Origin: Macrostomum hystrix
Taxonomy: Eukaryota > Platyhelminthes > Macrostomidae
Direction: 5' to 3'
NCBI GenBank assembly: GCA_950097015.1
Contig: CATNEN010000038.1
Span: forward strand, 27,069,001-27,133,000
Length of the DNA: 64,000 nucleotides
Part shown: positions 1 through 11,700 of the stretch, piece by piece
Layout of the letters: every line of letters starts with the position of its first letter
How positions within the stretch are numbered: position 1 is the stretch's first letter
The notes under the pieces: generated by a model
Seen by the model: only the letters and a program-made list of their open reading frames with translations
The model's database searches: none
What the model was told of the DNA's origin: nothing
Translations under genes and position numbers: made by a program

Positions 1-1035
1 TCCTGCTTCGATTCTAACTACAACTCCTGCTTCGATTCTAACTAAATCTCCTGCTTCGATTCTAACTAAAACTCCTGCTTCGATTCTAACTACATCTCCT
101 GCTTCGATTCTAACTACAACTCCTGCTTCGATTCTAGCTACATCTCCTGCTTCGATTCTAGCTACAACTCCTGCTTCGATTCTAGCTAAATCTCCTGCTT
201 CGATTCTAGCAACAGCTCCTGCTTCGATTCTAGCTACAACTCCTGCTTCGATTCTAGCAACAACTCCTGCTTCGATTCTAGCTACAACTCCTGCTTCGAT
301 TCTAGCTACATCTCCTGCTTTGATTTTAGCTACAACTCCTGCTTCGATTCTAACTACATCTCCTGCTTCGATTCTAACTACAACTCCTGCTTCGATTCTA
401 ACTAAATCTCCTGCTTCGATTCTAACTAAAACTCCTGCTTCGATTCTAACTACATCTCCTGCTTGGATTCTAACTACAACTCCTGCTTCGATTCTAGCTA
501 CATCTCCTGCTTCGATTCTAGCTACAACTCCTGCTTCGATTCTAGCTAAATCTCCTGCTTCGATTCTAGCAACAGCTCCTGCTTCGATTCTAGCTACAAC
601 TCCTGCTTCGATTCTAGCAACAACTCCTGCTTCGATTCTAGCTACAACTCCTGCTTCGATTCTAGCTACATCTCCTGCTTTGATTTTAGCTACAACTCCT
701 GCTTCGATTCTAACTACATCTCCTGCTTCGATTCTAACTACAACTCCTGCTTCGATTCTAACTAAATCTCCTGCTTCGATTCTAACTAAAACTCCTGCTT
801 CGATTCTAACTACATCTCCTGCTTGGATTCTAACTACAACTCCTGCTTCGATTCTAGCTACATCTCCTGCTTCGATTCTAGCTACAACTCCTGCTTCGAT
901 TCTAGCTAAATCTCCTGCTTCGATTCTAGCAACAGCTCCTGCTTCGATTCTAGCTACAACTCCTGCTTGGATTCTAGCTACAACTCCTGCTTCGATTCTA
1001 GCTACAACTCCAGCTTCGATTCAAATACATAAATA
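1..1035 (+). repeat. 24-bp minisatellite with a 360-bp higher-order period
   Basis: Units read CTCCTGCTTCGATTCTAGCT plus ACAA with variants (AACTACAT, AACTAAAT, AGCAACAG). The variant pattern itself repeats every 360 bp (15 units): bases from 1, 361 and 721 line up almost identically. Because 24 is a multiple of 3 the array stays open (238 codons from 320), but it is repeat DNA, not a protein gene. Confidence 0.95.
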
Positions 1036-1654
1036 AAATTAATCGGCAGAAGCCTTTAAAAAGGCTTAAAAATTCTATCAGAACCCGATGTTCTTGTAGT
1101 ATATTTCTCTTCCTTCCCTATAAAAAATAGAATTAGAAGATTCGTTTGGGCAAACTAGCAGTTTTGAAGAGCGAGTGGACTGATGGAGAGCCCATTCAGT
1201 TCGCCTCATTTCGGTCTACATCGAGCTTCTCGCAATCTCGCAAAGCGGAAAAATAACGACAAGCAAAAAAACTGCTGAGCAAGTTTTTCCCTCTCTGAGA
1301 TCCCCAGCAATCTCACCTCTGCATTATCTGCCAGCTTTTTTCTTTTCGACTCAACATCCCATTACCCAATCTTGAGGACTCCTGGGCGCGATCCACTTAC
1401 GGAAGCTGAGAACACTCTGAAAACTTCTTGACCCATCCGGTTTAATGTGCCACTCATTTCATCTCAGATTGAACATTTGCCTACCGAATTCGGCCCGTAA
1501 GTGTTTTAGAGTACATTCACTCTATTTTACTGTGAATACTATATGATTTTTCTGGTTGTCCTCAGAATTATATAGAATCTTTCTTTACTATACCCATGCA
1601 GCCTATAATGCAGCACTAGAATTTTTAGATTTTGGCGAAACAAAACTTTTTTAG
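1036..1654. other. Unassigned spacer
   Basis: Unique-looking DNA between two arrays. A 16-bp palindrome (AGCCTTTAAAAAGGCT) lies near 1050. I see no gene. Confidence 0.6.
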
Positions 1655-2358
1655 AGCTCATCTGGATGACAGGTGAGAGCTCATACATCTGGATGACAGG
1701 TGAGAGCTCATACATCTGGATGACAGGTGAGAGCTCATACATCTGGATGACAGGTGAGAGCTCATACATCTGGATGACAGGTGAGAGCTCATACATCTGG
1801 ATGACAGGTGAGAGCTCATACATCTGGATGACAGGTGAGGGCTCATACATCTGGATGACAGGTGAGAGCTCATACATCTGCATGACAGGTGAGAGCTCAT
1901 ACATCTGGATGACAGGTGAGAGCTCATACATCTGGATGACAGGTGAGAGCTCATACATCTGCATGACAGGTGAGAGCTCATACATCTGGATGACAGGTGA
2001 GAGTTCATACATCTGGATGACGGGTGAGAGCTCATACATCTGGATGACAGGTGAGAGCTCATACATCTGGATGACAGGTGAGAGCTCATACATCTGGATG
2101 ACAGGTGAGAGCTCATACATCTGCATGACAGGTGAGAGCTCATACATCTGGATGACAGGTGAGAGTTCATACATCTGGATGACGGGTGAGAGCTCATACA
2201 TCTGGATGACAGGTGAGAGCTCATACATCTGGATGACAGGTGAGAGCTCATACATCTGGATGACAGGTGAGAGCTCATACATCTGCATGACAGGTGAGAG
2301 CTCATACATCTGCATGACAGGTGAGAGCTCATCCATCTGGATGACAGGTGAGAGCTCA
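1655..2358 (+). repeat. 27-bp minisatellite carrying ACAGGTGAGAGC, copy 1
   Basis: About 26 units of CATCTGGATGACAGGTGAGA plus GCTCATA. Each has a SacI-like GAGCTC and a consensus-like 5' splice site (ACAG/GTGAG). The same family recurs inverted at 62605-63520. Open in several frames only because 27 is a multiple of 3. Confidence 0.95.
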
Positions 2359-2360
2359 TT

Positions 2361-3251
2361 CGCAATAAAAATCTTTATTTCTTTTTTCCAGTGTTTAGGC
2401 TTCTCGCTTTTTAAAAATTCTGCTTATGAGTACAAAATATTGTGGTGAGTAATGATAAGACTGGGTAATAAGCCATAGGAAAGTCATAAATTTTACCTGA
2501 TTTAACACTAAGCTAATGATTTAAGGTTAACAGAGACTTAACGTTTGCATGCAAATCTTCTAAAGAAGATTACAGAAATGATGATGCATTTGAAAGCAGA
2601 ACCGATGACAGATTAGTCAGAAAAACTGACGAGACATGCAACGGCTAGGCAAAAATACTGAATTTTAGCTGCACGGAAACAAACAATAAGTCCGTGGACT
2701 GGGATATGCGAGGCACATTCAAATCTACCCCAGCCTTTGCTGAAGCAATCAGGAATTAAACATCTGGCGATCTTGCACAAGGAGAGAATTTTGTAATTTT
2801 TTGCTGAGAATCGAACTCCCGACCTGCTGGTCAGAAATTGGAAACTTTTATCCCTTGACTTCGGATGCAAACGCTCTCCATGAGTACATAAATATTTCCA
2901 AAGTTAAATTTCTAAATTTTTTCAAAGTTTTCGAAAGAACTCGGGCAATGTAGTTTTGAATAAAAAGCTTCGAATTTTGTTCAAACTATCTGGTACTAAT
3001 AGTTGTTTCGCTTTTAAAATTTCTGCAACTTTTCTGCCCTTCGCTGTTTATAAAAGCTGAAATACAGTTAAATTACTTCCGATACTCATTTTCAGTGAAA
3101 AAAACGGTTGTCAAACTCGATCCACAATCATCAATTTGAAACCGCAATTTAAAATGAAAACGAATTTAGTGGCAACTCAGGAAATAATAAATGTACTTAG
3201 AACCAGTTTTTTTCAAACTGAAGTATCTCATCCACACATTTTCCTACGTCC
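2361..3251. other. Spacer with an old SINE
   Basis: Apart from the diverged SINE at 2650-2870 this is AT-rich DNA without a gene that I can recognise. Confidence 0.5.
2650..2870 (-). mobile_element. Diverged tRNA-derived SINE, family 2
   Basis: Shares with the copy at 34385-34704 the segments GTGGACTGGG, GAAGCAATCA, TCTTGCACAAGGA and the tRNA-like head GAGAATCGAACTCCCGACCT. It is old and degraded. Confidence 0.45.
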
Positions 3252-3497
3252 TTAACATTAATAATTTAATAATTGATCACACCTGCCCCAATAGGGCCAG
3301 ATGTGCAGCCGACAGCACAGCCGCAGCTATCGCTCGGCGCATCTGAAGGCTGCGTACAGTCAGTCCATTCAGTCCATGGACTGGGGGGACGCCACACCCA
3401 CCCTTAATCACAAGAAATAATGCTGGAACACATTCAACAGCTGGGTGAACTGAAGCAATGCAGAGTGAAGTGTTCTTGCTAAAGGACGCAAATTGAA
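3252..3497 (-). mobile_element. SINE family 2, head-truncated copy
   Basis: Closely matches 34385-34620: GATCACACCTGCCC, AGATGTGCAGCCGACAGCAC, GTCCATGGACTGGGGGGACG, CAGCTGGGTGAACTGAAGCA, and a tail of TTA repeats. The tRNA-like head present at 34.7 kb is missing here. Confidence 0.8.
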
Positions 3498-3734
3498 TTT
3501 TGTTTAATAAACTGGTATTCATAATTAGAAAATATATAAAATAAATAAAAACAAGCAAAAATCTCACCTTCAGGCGATCGATAAACTATGAATAGTGTGA
3601 AACCTCGCATCTTAAACACTGACGATCTACCGTATAATTATTTACCAGTTCAGGGAGGCTGGGGTGACTTAAAAAACCGTTCGACCAATCAGAAAGTCTT
3701 TAGTTTTTTAGCAGCCTTCTTTCCATCCGTGCTA

Positions 3735-4615
3735 CATAGGCTGACTTCAACTTCCATTCGGTCTAACAGATTTCTCTCCCGCCTGACGGATTTATCTACT
3801 GTCTAACAGGTTTCTCTACTGTCTAACAGGTTCTCAACTGTCTAACAGTTTTCTCTACTGTCTAACAGGTTTCTCTACTGTCTAACAGGTTTCTTTACTG
3901 TCTAACGGATTTCTCTTCTGTCTAACAGGTTTCTTTACTGTCTAACAGGTTTCTCTTCTGTCTAACAGGTTTCTCTACTGTCTAACAGGTTTCTCTACTG
4001 TCTAACAGTTTTTCTACTGTCTAACATGTTTCTTTATTGTCTAACAGGTTTCTCTACTGTCTAACAGGTTTCTTTACTGTCTAACAGGTTTCTCTACTGT
4101 CTAACAGGTTTCTTTACTGTCTAACAGGTTTCTCTACTGTCTAACAGGTTTCTTTACTGTCTAACAGGTTTCTCTACTGTCTAACGGATTTCTCTTCTGT
4201 CTAACAGGTTTCTTTACTGTCTAACAGGTTTCTCTAATGTCTAACAGGTTTCTCTACTGTCTAACAGTTTTCTCTACTGTCTAACAGTTTTTCTACTGTC
4301 TAACATGTTTCTTTATTGTCTAACAGGTTTCTCTACTGTCTAACAGGTTTCTTTTCTGTCTAACAGGTTTCTCTACTGTCTAACAGGTTTCTCTTCTGTC
4401 TAACAGGTTTCTCTACTGTCTAACAGGTTTCTTTACTGTCTAACAGGTTTCTCTACTGTCTAACAGGTTTCTTTACTGTCTAACAGGTTTCTTTACTGTC
4501 TAACAGGTTTCTTTACTGTCTAACAGGTTCTCAACTTTCTAACAGGTTTCTCTACTGTCTAACAGGTTTCTCTAGTGTCTAACATGTTCCTTTATTGTCT
4601 AACAGGTTTCTCGTC
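3735..4615 (+). repeat. 20-bp minisatellite
   Basis: About 43 units of GTCTAACAGGTTTCTCTACT with small variants (TTTACT, GGATTTCTCTT). Each unit looks like a 3' splice site on the plus strand (CTAAC, pyrimidines, then CAG/GT). Confidence 0.95.
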
Positions 4616-5229
4616 TGTCATAAAAATGTCATCTGTAACCCACACAGGTGAACAACTAATAGCATGTTTCTATTTGTCTCCAATACTAACAGTAAAAGTA
4701 GATAGCATCGCAGCACGTTGTTAATTATTTAATCTCTTCTGCGACAAAACTGTAATCAAATCAAATCAAATTTGAAATCCGTCTTTGAATTTTCGCTCGA
4801 ATTTCATGCACAATTAAAAATGAATACGGATTCTTCAAAATGATGTCACTCCATGTTTTCATCCTTACTGTCGGATTAAGCATCGTTGTGAAAAATTGAT
4901 CAGACACATCAGTTTTCTAGAATCTCGGAGACTGAGCGTGACTCTGGGCAGATTCCAAGATGAAGCTGCTCAGAGTTTGAGGCAGCTAGTCTTATCGGAT
5001 TTTAATTTGTCTTCAATAAAAAAAGAACATGCCTCGCTTTTCGAAACGATCACTGCCACTTTCACTTCGCTGTCCAGTATTTAATTGAAAAAAAATAATA
5101 TTTTGACTAGATAGTCAGCAAAGAGGAGTGCATATGGAGGCCATTGTGTTGAGATTGCCGACGTCCGGTATTGTTCAAGACTTTCAGAGAACGCAATTTG
5201 CTGATAGTTACTCGAGATTTGTTTCTGGA
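4616..5229. other. Unassigned spacer
   Basis: A 62-codon frame at 4896-5084 has no recognisable motif. No gene is called. Confidence 0.5.
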
Positions 5230-5560
5230 GTGCTCAATTAGTACCTGGAGTGCTCAATGTGTACATGGAGTGTCCAATGAGTACCTGGAGTGCTCAATGT
5301 GTACATGGAGTGTCCAATGAGTACCTGGAGAGCTCAATGTGTACATGGAGTGTCCAATGAGTACCTGGAGTGCTCAATGTGTACATGGAGTGTCCAATGA
5401 GTACCTGGAGAGCTCAATGTGTACATGGAGTGTCCAATGAGTACCTGGAGTGCTCAATGTGTACATGGAGTGTCCAATGAGTACCTGGAGAGCTCAATGT
5501 GTACATGGAGTGTCCAATGAGTACCTGGGAGCTAAATGTGTTCATGGAGTGCTCAATGTG
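5230..5560. repeat. 40-bp minisatellite
   Basis: About 8 units made of GTACCTGGAGTGCTCAATGT and GTACATGGAGTGTCCAATGA. The two halves are themselves diverged copies of a 20-mer. Confidence 0.92.
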
Positions 5561-6379
5561 TATTCTTATTCGATTCAAGATTAGCCTAGCGCCTTGGCTA
5601 AATGACGGTGCGCTCTGATATAAAGTACCGATCGTTACTGGCTCACACACGAAGGAGGAATGCGAATGTCGTCAGATAGCGAGCGCCTGTCACTAAATAC
5701 ACTTGTTGTTGCCAAGCGCCGCTCGCCTGTATCAACTATCGGAAACACAGCCGCTATATAGCAGATGTGCGTGCGGAAAAGTTCTTTGGTAATACAAGTA
5801 GAGGGTGGGGAGCGAGCAACAGAAGGGCGAGATCGAGAGCTGATCTCATCAGCGTCGGTTTGGGGTGGGGGAAAGGCAAACCTCACCTCAGCCGGCGCGT
5901 GAGTAGAGACAGACGGACTAAGAGCACGGGAGATAAAAGAAAGTGAAAGCTTTACAGGCGGTAGCAGAGAGCTGTAGATTTAGCCTACCCTTTACCCAGA
6001 TCATTCGGCCCTGTCGTTTCTCGATCTCTTTCGAGCACTCTCGAGGGACCAACTAAAGGGGAAGCGATGGGCCAGGGGTGGGCAGAAGTTAGAGAAGTGA
6101 AGAGATAGCGCCGACTTTGTGAGGCAGAAGTGTGGTTAAGTATCGAGTGACTATCCAACACGCCAGTCCCCCGTCATCACCATCTGCAACCCTCACAATC
6201 TCAGTAGATTAAACACTAGCTTAGCCTGCCGCTCGTAATTTATCAAATTCAGCTAATGAAATTCGGAAAACTGACTTACTCTGGTCTCTAAGGACTCAGA
6301 GTTTAAATTTGTACTATGCTCTGTGACAGACGGTAATAAAGTATGTTGAAATGACCGCTATTGTTCTGTTGTAGTGATG
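5561..6379. other. Unassigned spacer
   Basis: Moderately GC-rich, with a 83-codon minus frame lacking any recognisable domain. No gene is called. Confidence 0.5.
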
Positions 6380-7275
6380 TAGCTTTCTTTGACAAAGACT
6401 GGGATGCTTTGGCAATAAAGTATGTTGCAGTGACGGTGCTTGCTTTGACAGACTGCAATAAAGTTTGTTGCAGTGACGGTGCTTTCTTGGACAAAGACTG
6501 CAATAAAGTCAGTTGCAGTGACTGTGCTTTCTTCGACAAAGATTGCAATAAAGTTTGTTGCAGTGACGGTGCTTTCTTGGACAAAGACTGCAATAAAGTC
6601 AGTTGCAGTGACTGTGCTTTCTTCGACAAAGACTGCAATAAAGTCAGTTGCAGTGACGGTGCTTTCTTGGACAAAGACTGCAATAAAGTCAGTTGCAGTG
6701 ACGGTGCTTTCTTTGACAGACTGCAATAAAGTTTGTTGCAGTGACGGTGCTTTCTTGGACAAAGACTGCAATAAAGTCAGTTGCAGTGACTGTGCTTTCT
6801 TCGACAAAGACTGCAATAAAGTCAGTTGCAGTGACGGTGCTTTCTTGGACAAAGACTGCAATAAAGTCAGTTGCAGTGACAGTGCTTTCTTTGACAGACT
6901 GCAATAAAGTTTGTTGCAGTGACTGTGCTTTTTTGGACAAAGACTGCAATAAAGTCAGTTGCAGTGACTGTGCTTTCTTCGACAAAGACTGCAATAAAGT
7001 TAGTTGCAGTGACGGTGCTTTCTTGGACAAAGACTGCAATAAAGTAAGTTGCAGTGACGGTGCTTTCTTCGACAAAGACTGCAACAAAGTTAATTGCAGT
7101 GACGGTGCTTTCTTCGACAAAGACTGCAACAAAGTTAATTGCAGTGACGGTGCTTTCTTCGACAAAGACTGCAACAAAGTTAATTGCAGTGACGGTGCTT
7201 TCTTCGACAAAGACTGCAACAAAGTTAATTGCAGTGACGGTGCTTTCTTCGACAAAGACTGCAACAAAGTCGTCA
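6380..7275 (+). repeat. 45-bp minisatellite with an AATAAA in most units
   Basis: About 19 units built on GACTGCAATAAAGTCAGTTG, CAGTGACGGTGCTTTCTTCG and ACAAA. Three frames stay open on both strands because 45 is a multiple of 3. Most units contain the plus-strand poly(A) hexamer AATAAA; the last four or five read AACAAA. Confidence 0.93.
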
Positions 7276-7914
7276 AAGGGTACGGAAGTAAAGACGTGTA
7301 GCAAGGCATGACATGTTCTACAGTACTACAAATTAGAAGGAATTAGAAAAGGCAACAAATATATATCTTAGTCCTTTATAACCAACTAAAGAGAGTTCTA
7401 GATCTTAAACAGTCCATTGTCTTCAAATTATATTCTTAACAATTCAAATGTTCTTGAGCACAACAATAAGGAACAATGCGTTCATTCCTTTGGGCGCAAA
7501 TCAAATCAAATCGAATAAAAATCTGAATGAAATGTGCATAGCCATCATGTGGTTATAAACTTATGCTTGTTGTAGACAAGACAAACGCACTTATACGGAT
7601 AAGCTTAATGGATCTTGTGTACCCACTTGCCACTCGTTAAATATGGAAGAAACTAGAAGCTTTAAACAACGAAACAGCGTGCTAAATGTACTTCTAAACA
7701 GGCTTAGACGATGCATTATTAGAAGCACCAATATTAGAAAGAGGACAGTTAACACGGCATAACAGAATCAGACCATAATTTAATTGGTATAGTGGCTTTT
7801 CAATTATTACCTTGGTCAAGAAAGAATAAATAATGAAGAAGTTATTTCATTGGATGGAGCATATAAGCAACTATTAGTGAAGTGAACAGTTAATATTAGC
7901 GGGATTTCTCACCT
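7276..7914. other. Unassigned spacer
   Basis: AT-rich DNA between two arrays; no gene seen. Confidence 0.55.
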
Positions 7915-8330
7915 GCAGCATTATCTATGGGCAAGTGTACAGCGAATTCCCCCCCAGCATTATCTATGGGCAAGTGTACAGCGAATTTCTCCCCCCCAGC
8001 ATTATCTATGGGCAAGTGTACAGCGAATTTCTCCCCCCAGCATTATCTATGGGCAAGTGTACAGCGAATTTCTCCCCCCCCAGCATTATCTATGGGCAAG
8101 TGTACAGCGAATTCCCCCCGAGCATTATCTATGGGAAAGTATACAGCGAATTTCACACCCCAGCACTATCTATGGGCAAGTGTACAGCGAATTTCTCACC
8201 CCAGCACTATCTATGGACAAGTGTACAGCGAATTTCTCACCCCAGCACTATCTATGGACAAGTGTACAGCGAATTTCTCACCCCAGCACTATCTATGGAC
8301 AAGTGTACACGAAGTTCTCACCTGTAGCAT
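7915..8330 (+). repeat. 40-bp minisatellite with C-rich tract
   Basis: About 10 units of CAGCATTATCTATGGGCAAG, TGTACAGCGAATTTCTCCCC. Each carries a run of C before CAG, a 3' splice-site-like arrangement on the plus strand. It lies about 450 bp past the stop codon of the AspRS gene. Confidence 0.92.
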
Positions 8331-8762
8331 TATCTATGGGCAGTGTACATCTCACCTTGACTTTCTTACCTCCATTATTATCTATGGGCATTCTGCAGCG
8401 AACATTTCACATTGTCTCCATCCAGTGAAGTACAGATAAGGATACCAATAGTTTGACTATGACATGGTTCAATTAAATAATTTTAATTATCTTAAATTCA
8501 TTAAGTAAAGAAACTAGAGTAGGCTAAAGCTGATTTGGACTCAAGCACACAATATCTAATTTAGATTCAAATCTGGACTGAAGTGTTGCTCGTTATTATT
8601 TAAGTTGAATCTAGACATTTTTTTGTTCTACGACGACACAATAACCAGATTTGAATCGTTAAAACAAAAAAGAGAATGTCGATTGCGACACAAGCAAGCA
8701 AGCTTAAAGTACTTATATCAATTGTTTAATTTTCTCAGCCCGTCCTTTGTCAAGGTTGTCTC
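8331..8762. other. 3' flank of the AspRS gene
   Basis: AT-rich DNA downstream of the stop codon at 8763. It probably holds the 3' UTR, but no clear poly(A) hexamer was fixed. Confidence 0.45.
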
Positions 8763-11700
8763 TTAAGGCGTTAGCCGTTTCGGATCGCGCGGGAATAGCG
8801 ATGTCTTGCGAATATTGTCCAAGCCCAGAAACAGCATGGTAACACGCTCCAGGCCTGCGAGTAGAGAGATTAACACACGGATTTGGTAACAGTAGAAAGA
8901 CGACGCAATTTTCCCCCTTGGGAATTTCAAATATTCACTGCCTACTTCACGACAGCTCCCAAGACGAATGACTGATTTTCGTGAAAGTCCACCACATGGA
9001 TCAAAATTTTCAAAGCTGTCCGAGTCAACATCGAGATATTCGAGTAAAAAATACGAGGTAATTGCTGACATGTGAAAAATATGCCCATATATTTTGTGGT
9101 TCTTGTCATTAAACACTCCGACGAGAAGATAGATAAATAGACACAGTAGACACGGCTAGATAGAGGGTGAAAGATTTGATCACAAAAGTCAGACAGCAGA
9201 GACAAAAACAAGGCAATGTGAAAAGGAAAGGCAGACAGGCAGGATGTAATTACACGGACACACAAGACTTGAGGCAGGCTTCGAGTCGAGCCGAAGCAGC
9301 AATAGAAGCAGCAGCAGCAGGGAAGGAGTGAAGACAGGGCAGCAATGCTAGCGATGAAGACGAAAAGTCGGGTATGAAAAATTGATAATCATCATGGGTA
9401 GCAGCTGCAGCAGCAGCCAGGCTAACCTGGGGCACGCACACGCAACAGGCAGCAAGACTGAGAAACTGATGAGCTGAGGATTATAGCAAACTCCCACCGG
9501 GCCTCAGTGCGAGATAGAGTTAAATTTTTCATCACTTCTCTAACAACTGTATCCGCCCCTTAATCCGCCCACAAACAGTCTCCGCCCCTAACTCCGCCCA
9601 CAGAAACTCTCCGCCCTAACTCCGCCCACAGAAACTCTCCGCCCTAACTCCGCCCACAGAAACTCTCCGCCCTAACTCCGCCCACAGAAACAGTCTCCGC
9701 CCCTAACTCCGCCCACAGAAACAGTCTCCGCCCCTAACTCCGCCCACAGAAACAGTCTCCGCCCCTAACTCCGCCCCACAGAAACTCTCCGCCCTAACTC
9801 CGCCCACAGAAACAGTCTCCGCCCCTAACTCCGCCCACAGAAACAGTCTCCGCCCCTAACTCCGCCCCACAGAAACTCTCCGCCCTAACTCCGCCCACAC
9901 AAACTGTCTCCGCTCCTAACTCCGCCCACACAAACTGTCTCCGCCCCTAACTCCACCCATGCAAACTGTCTCCGCCCCTAACTCCACCCATGCAAACTGT
10001 CTCCGCCCCTAACTCCACCCATGCAAACTGTCTCCGCCCCTAACTCCGCCCACACAAACTGTCTCCGCCCCTAACTCCGCCCACACAAACTGTCTCCGCC
10101 CCTAACTCCACCCATGCAAACTGTCTCCGCCCCTAACTCCACCCATGCAAACTGTCTCCGCCCCTAACTCCGCCCACACAAACTGTCTCCGCCCCTAACT
10201 CCGCCCATGCAAACTGTCTCCGCCCCTAACTCCACCCATGCAAACTGTCTCCGCCCCTAACTCCGCCCACACAAACTGTCTCCGCCCCTAACTCCGCCCA
10301 CACAAACTGTCTCCGCCCCTAACTCCGCCCACACAAACTGTCTCCGCCCCTAACTCCGCCCACACAAACTGTCTCCGCCCCTAACTCCACCCATGCAAAC
10401 TGTCTCCGCCCCACAACAAAGCAGTCTCCGCCCCTAACTCCGCCCCCAACAAGCAGCGAACACTGACCAATCCCGCCTCCGGCATGCGGCGGACAGCCGA
10501 ACTTGAAGCAGTCAACATAAGACTGCATCTTGGTAGTGTCGATGCCGAGTCCGTTGGCCCTTTCAACCAGGGCGGCTGCGTCGTGCACTCGCTGGGCACC
10601 GCTGAGAATTTCTTCTCCTCTCATAAAGAAGTCGTAGCTATTTGAATAGCCCGGCCTTGCCGGATCTGGCATTGTGTAGAACGGCCTAACAGCCAGCGGG
10701 AATTTGTCCAATATATAAAAGTCCGTCTTATATTTAGCCTTGACCAGTCGGCCCAGTAGTTTCTCGTTAGGCGTCGACAGATCGTCAAAGTCGCCCTGCT
10801 GTGCGCCGGCTTCTCGAAGCATTTTGACAGCCTCGGGAAATTCTAGGCGCAGGGTTGGCTCAAGGAATTCAAACGGTTCGGCTGGATACTGTTTGCACAC
10901 GGTGGCAATCTCCTGGCCGCACTGCGACTGTAGGCCTTTGAATATGGCGACAAACACTCGGCCGAGAGTGTCCAAAACTTCGTGATAATGGCTTAGAAAG
11001 GCCATCTCCAAGTCTAAGCCGATGAATTCGGTCAGGTGTCGATGAGTGTTGGAATCTTCGGCTCTGAACACGCTGCCGATGGTGTAGACTCGATCGAAAT
11101 CGCCGGCAATGGCCATCTGCTTGTACAGCTGGGGCGATTGGGCTAAATAGGCTTTGGATTTGAAATAGGTCACCTCGAATACATTGGCGCCGCCTTCAGA
11201 TGCCGCGCTGATGATCTTGGGCGTGTGAATCTCAACAAAACCCTCGGCTGCGAATGATAAGGATGATTTTTGGATTAGTGCTACACTAATATAGGGATAT
11301 AGCTGCTACAATAGGCAGACAGACAGACAGACAGACAGACAGCCAGCCAGACAGACAGGCAGACGGACAGGCAGACATGCAGGCAGGCAGGCACAGCACA
11401 GCTGCTCACAGGCCAGGGTGTCGCGGAAGAGGCGGCAGACAGCGGCCTCCAGGCGGAAGATGGCCTGATTGGTGGGTGTGCGCAGATCGATGACCCGGTT
11501 GTCCAGTCGGATCTCCTGGCCAGCGGTGGCCAATGAGGCGGCCTGCTGGTCGCCGCCGCTAGGCTGGTCGGGCCGCATGGCGTCTTCGATCTGCAGCGGA
11601 AGGCGCGGCTCGGCGGCTGACACGCACCACAGCTCCGTCACGTGCAACTCAACCTGGGAAAATTGTAGATGAATTCAGTTTTTTCAAGTAAGCTTAGCAG

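Noticed and set aside
1655..2358. Possible CRISPR array
   Set aside because: The repeats are head to tail with no unique spacers, and the DNA is eukaryotic. It is a minisatellite.
6361..7301. Cys-containing 15-residue repeat protein
   Set aside because: Frames are broken and restarted along the array, both strands are open, and many units carry AATAAA. This fits repeat DNA better than a gene.
11469..11672. Plus-strand frames opposite AspRS exon 3
   Set aside because: They are shadows of the minus-strand coding exon, which carries the conserved protein.
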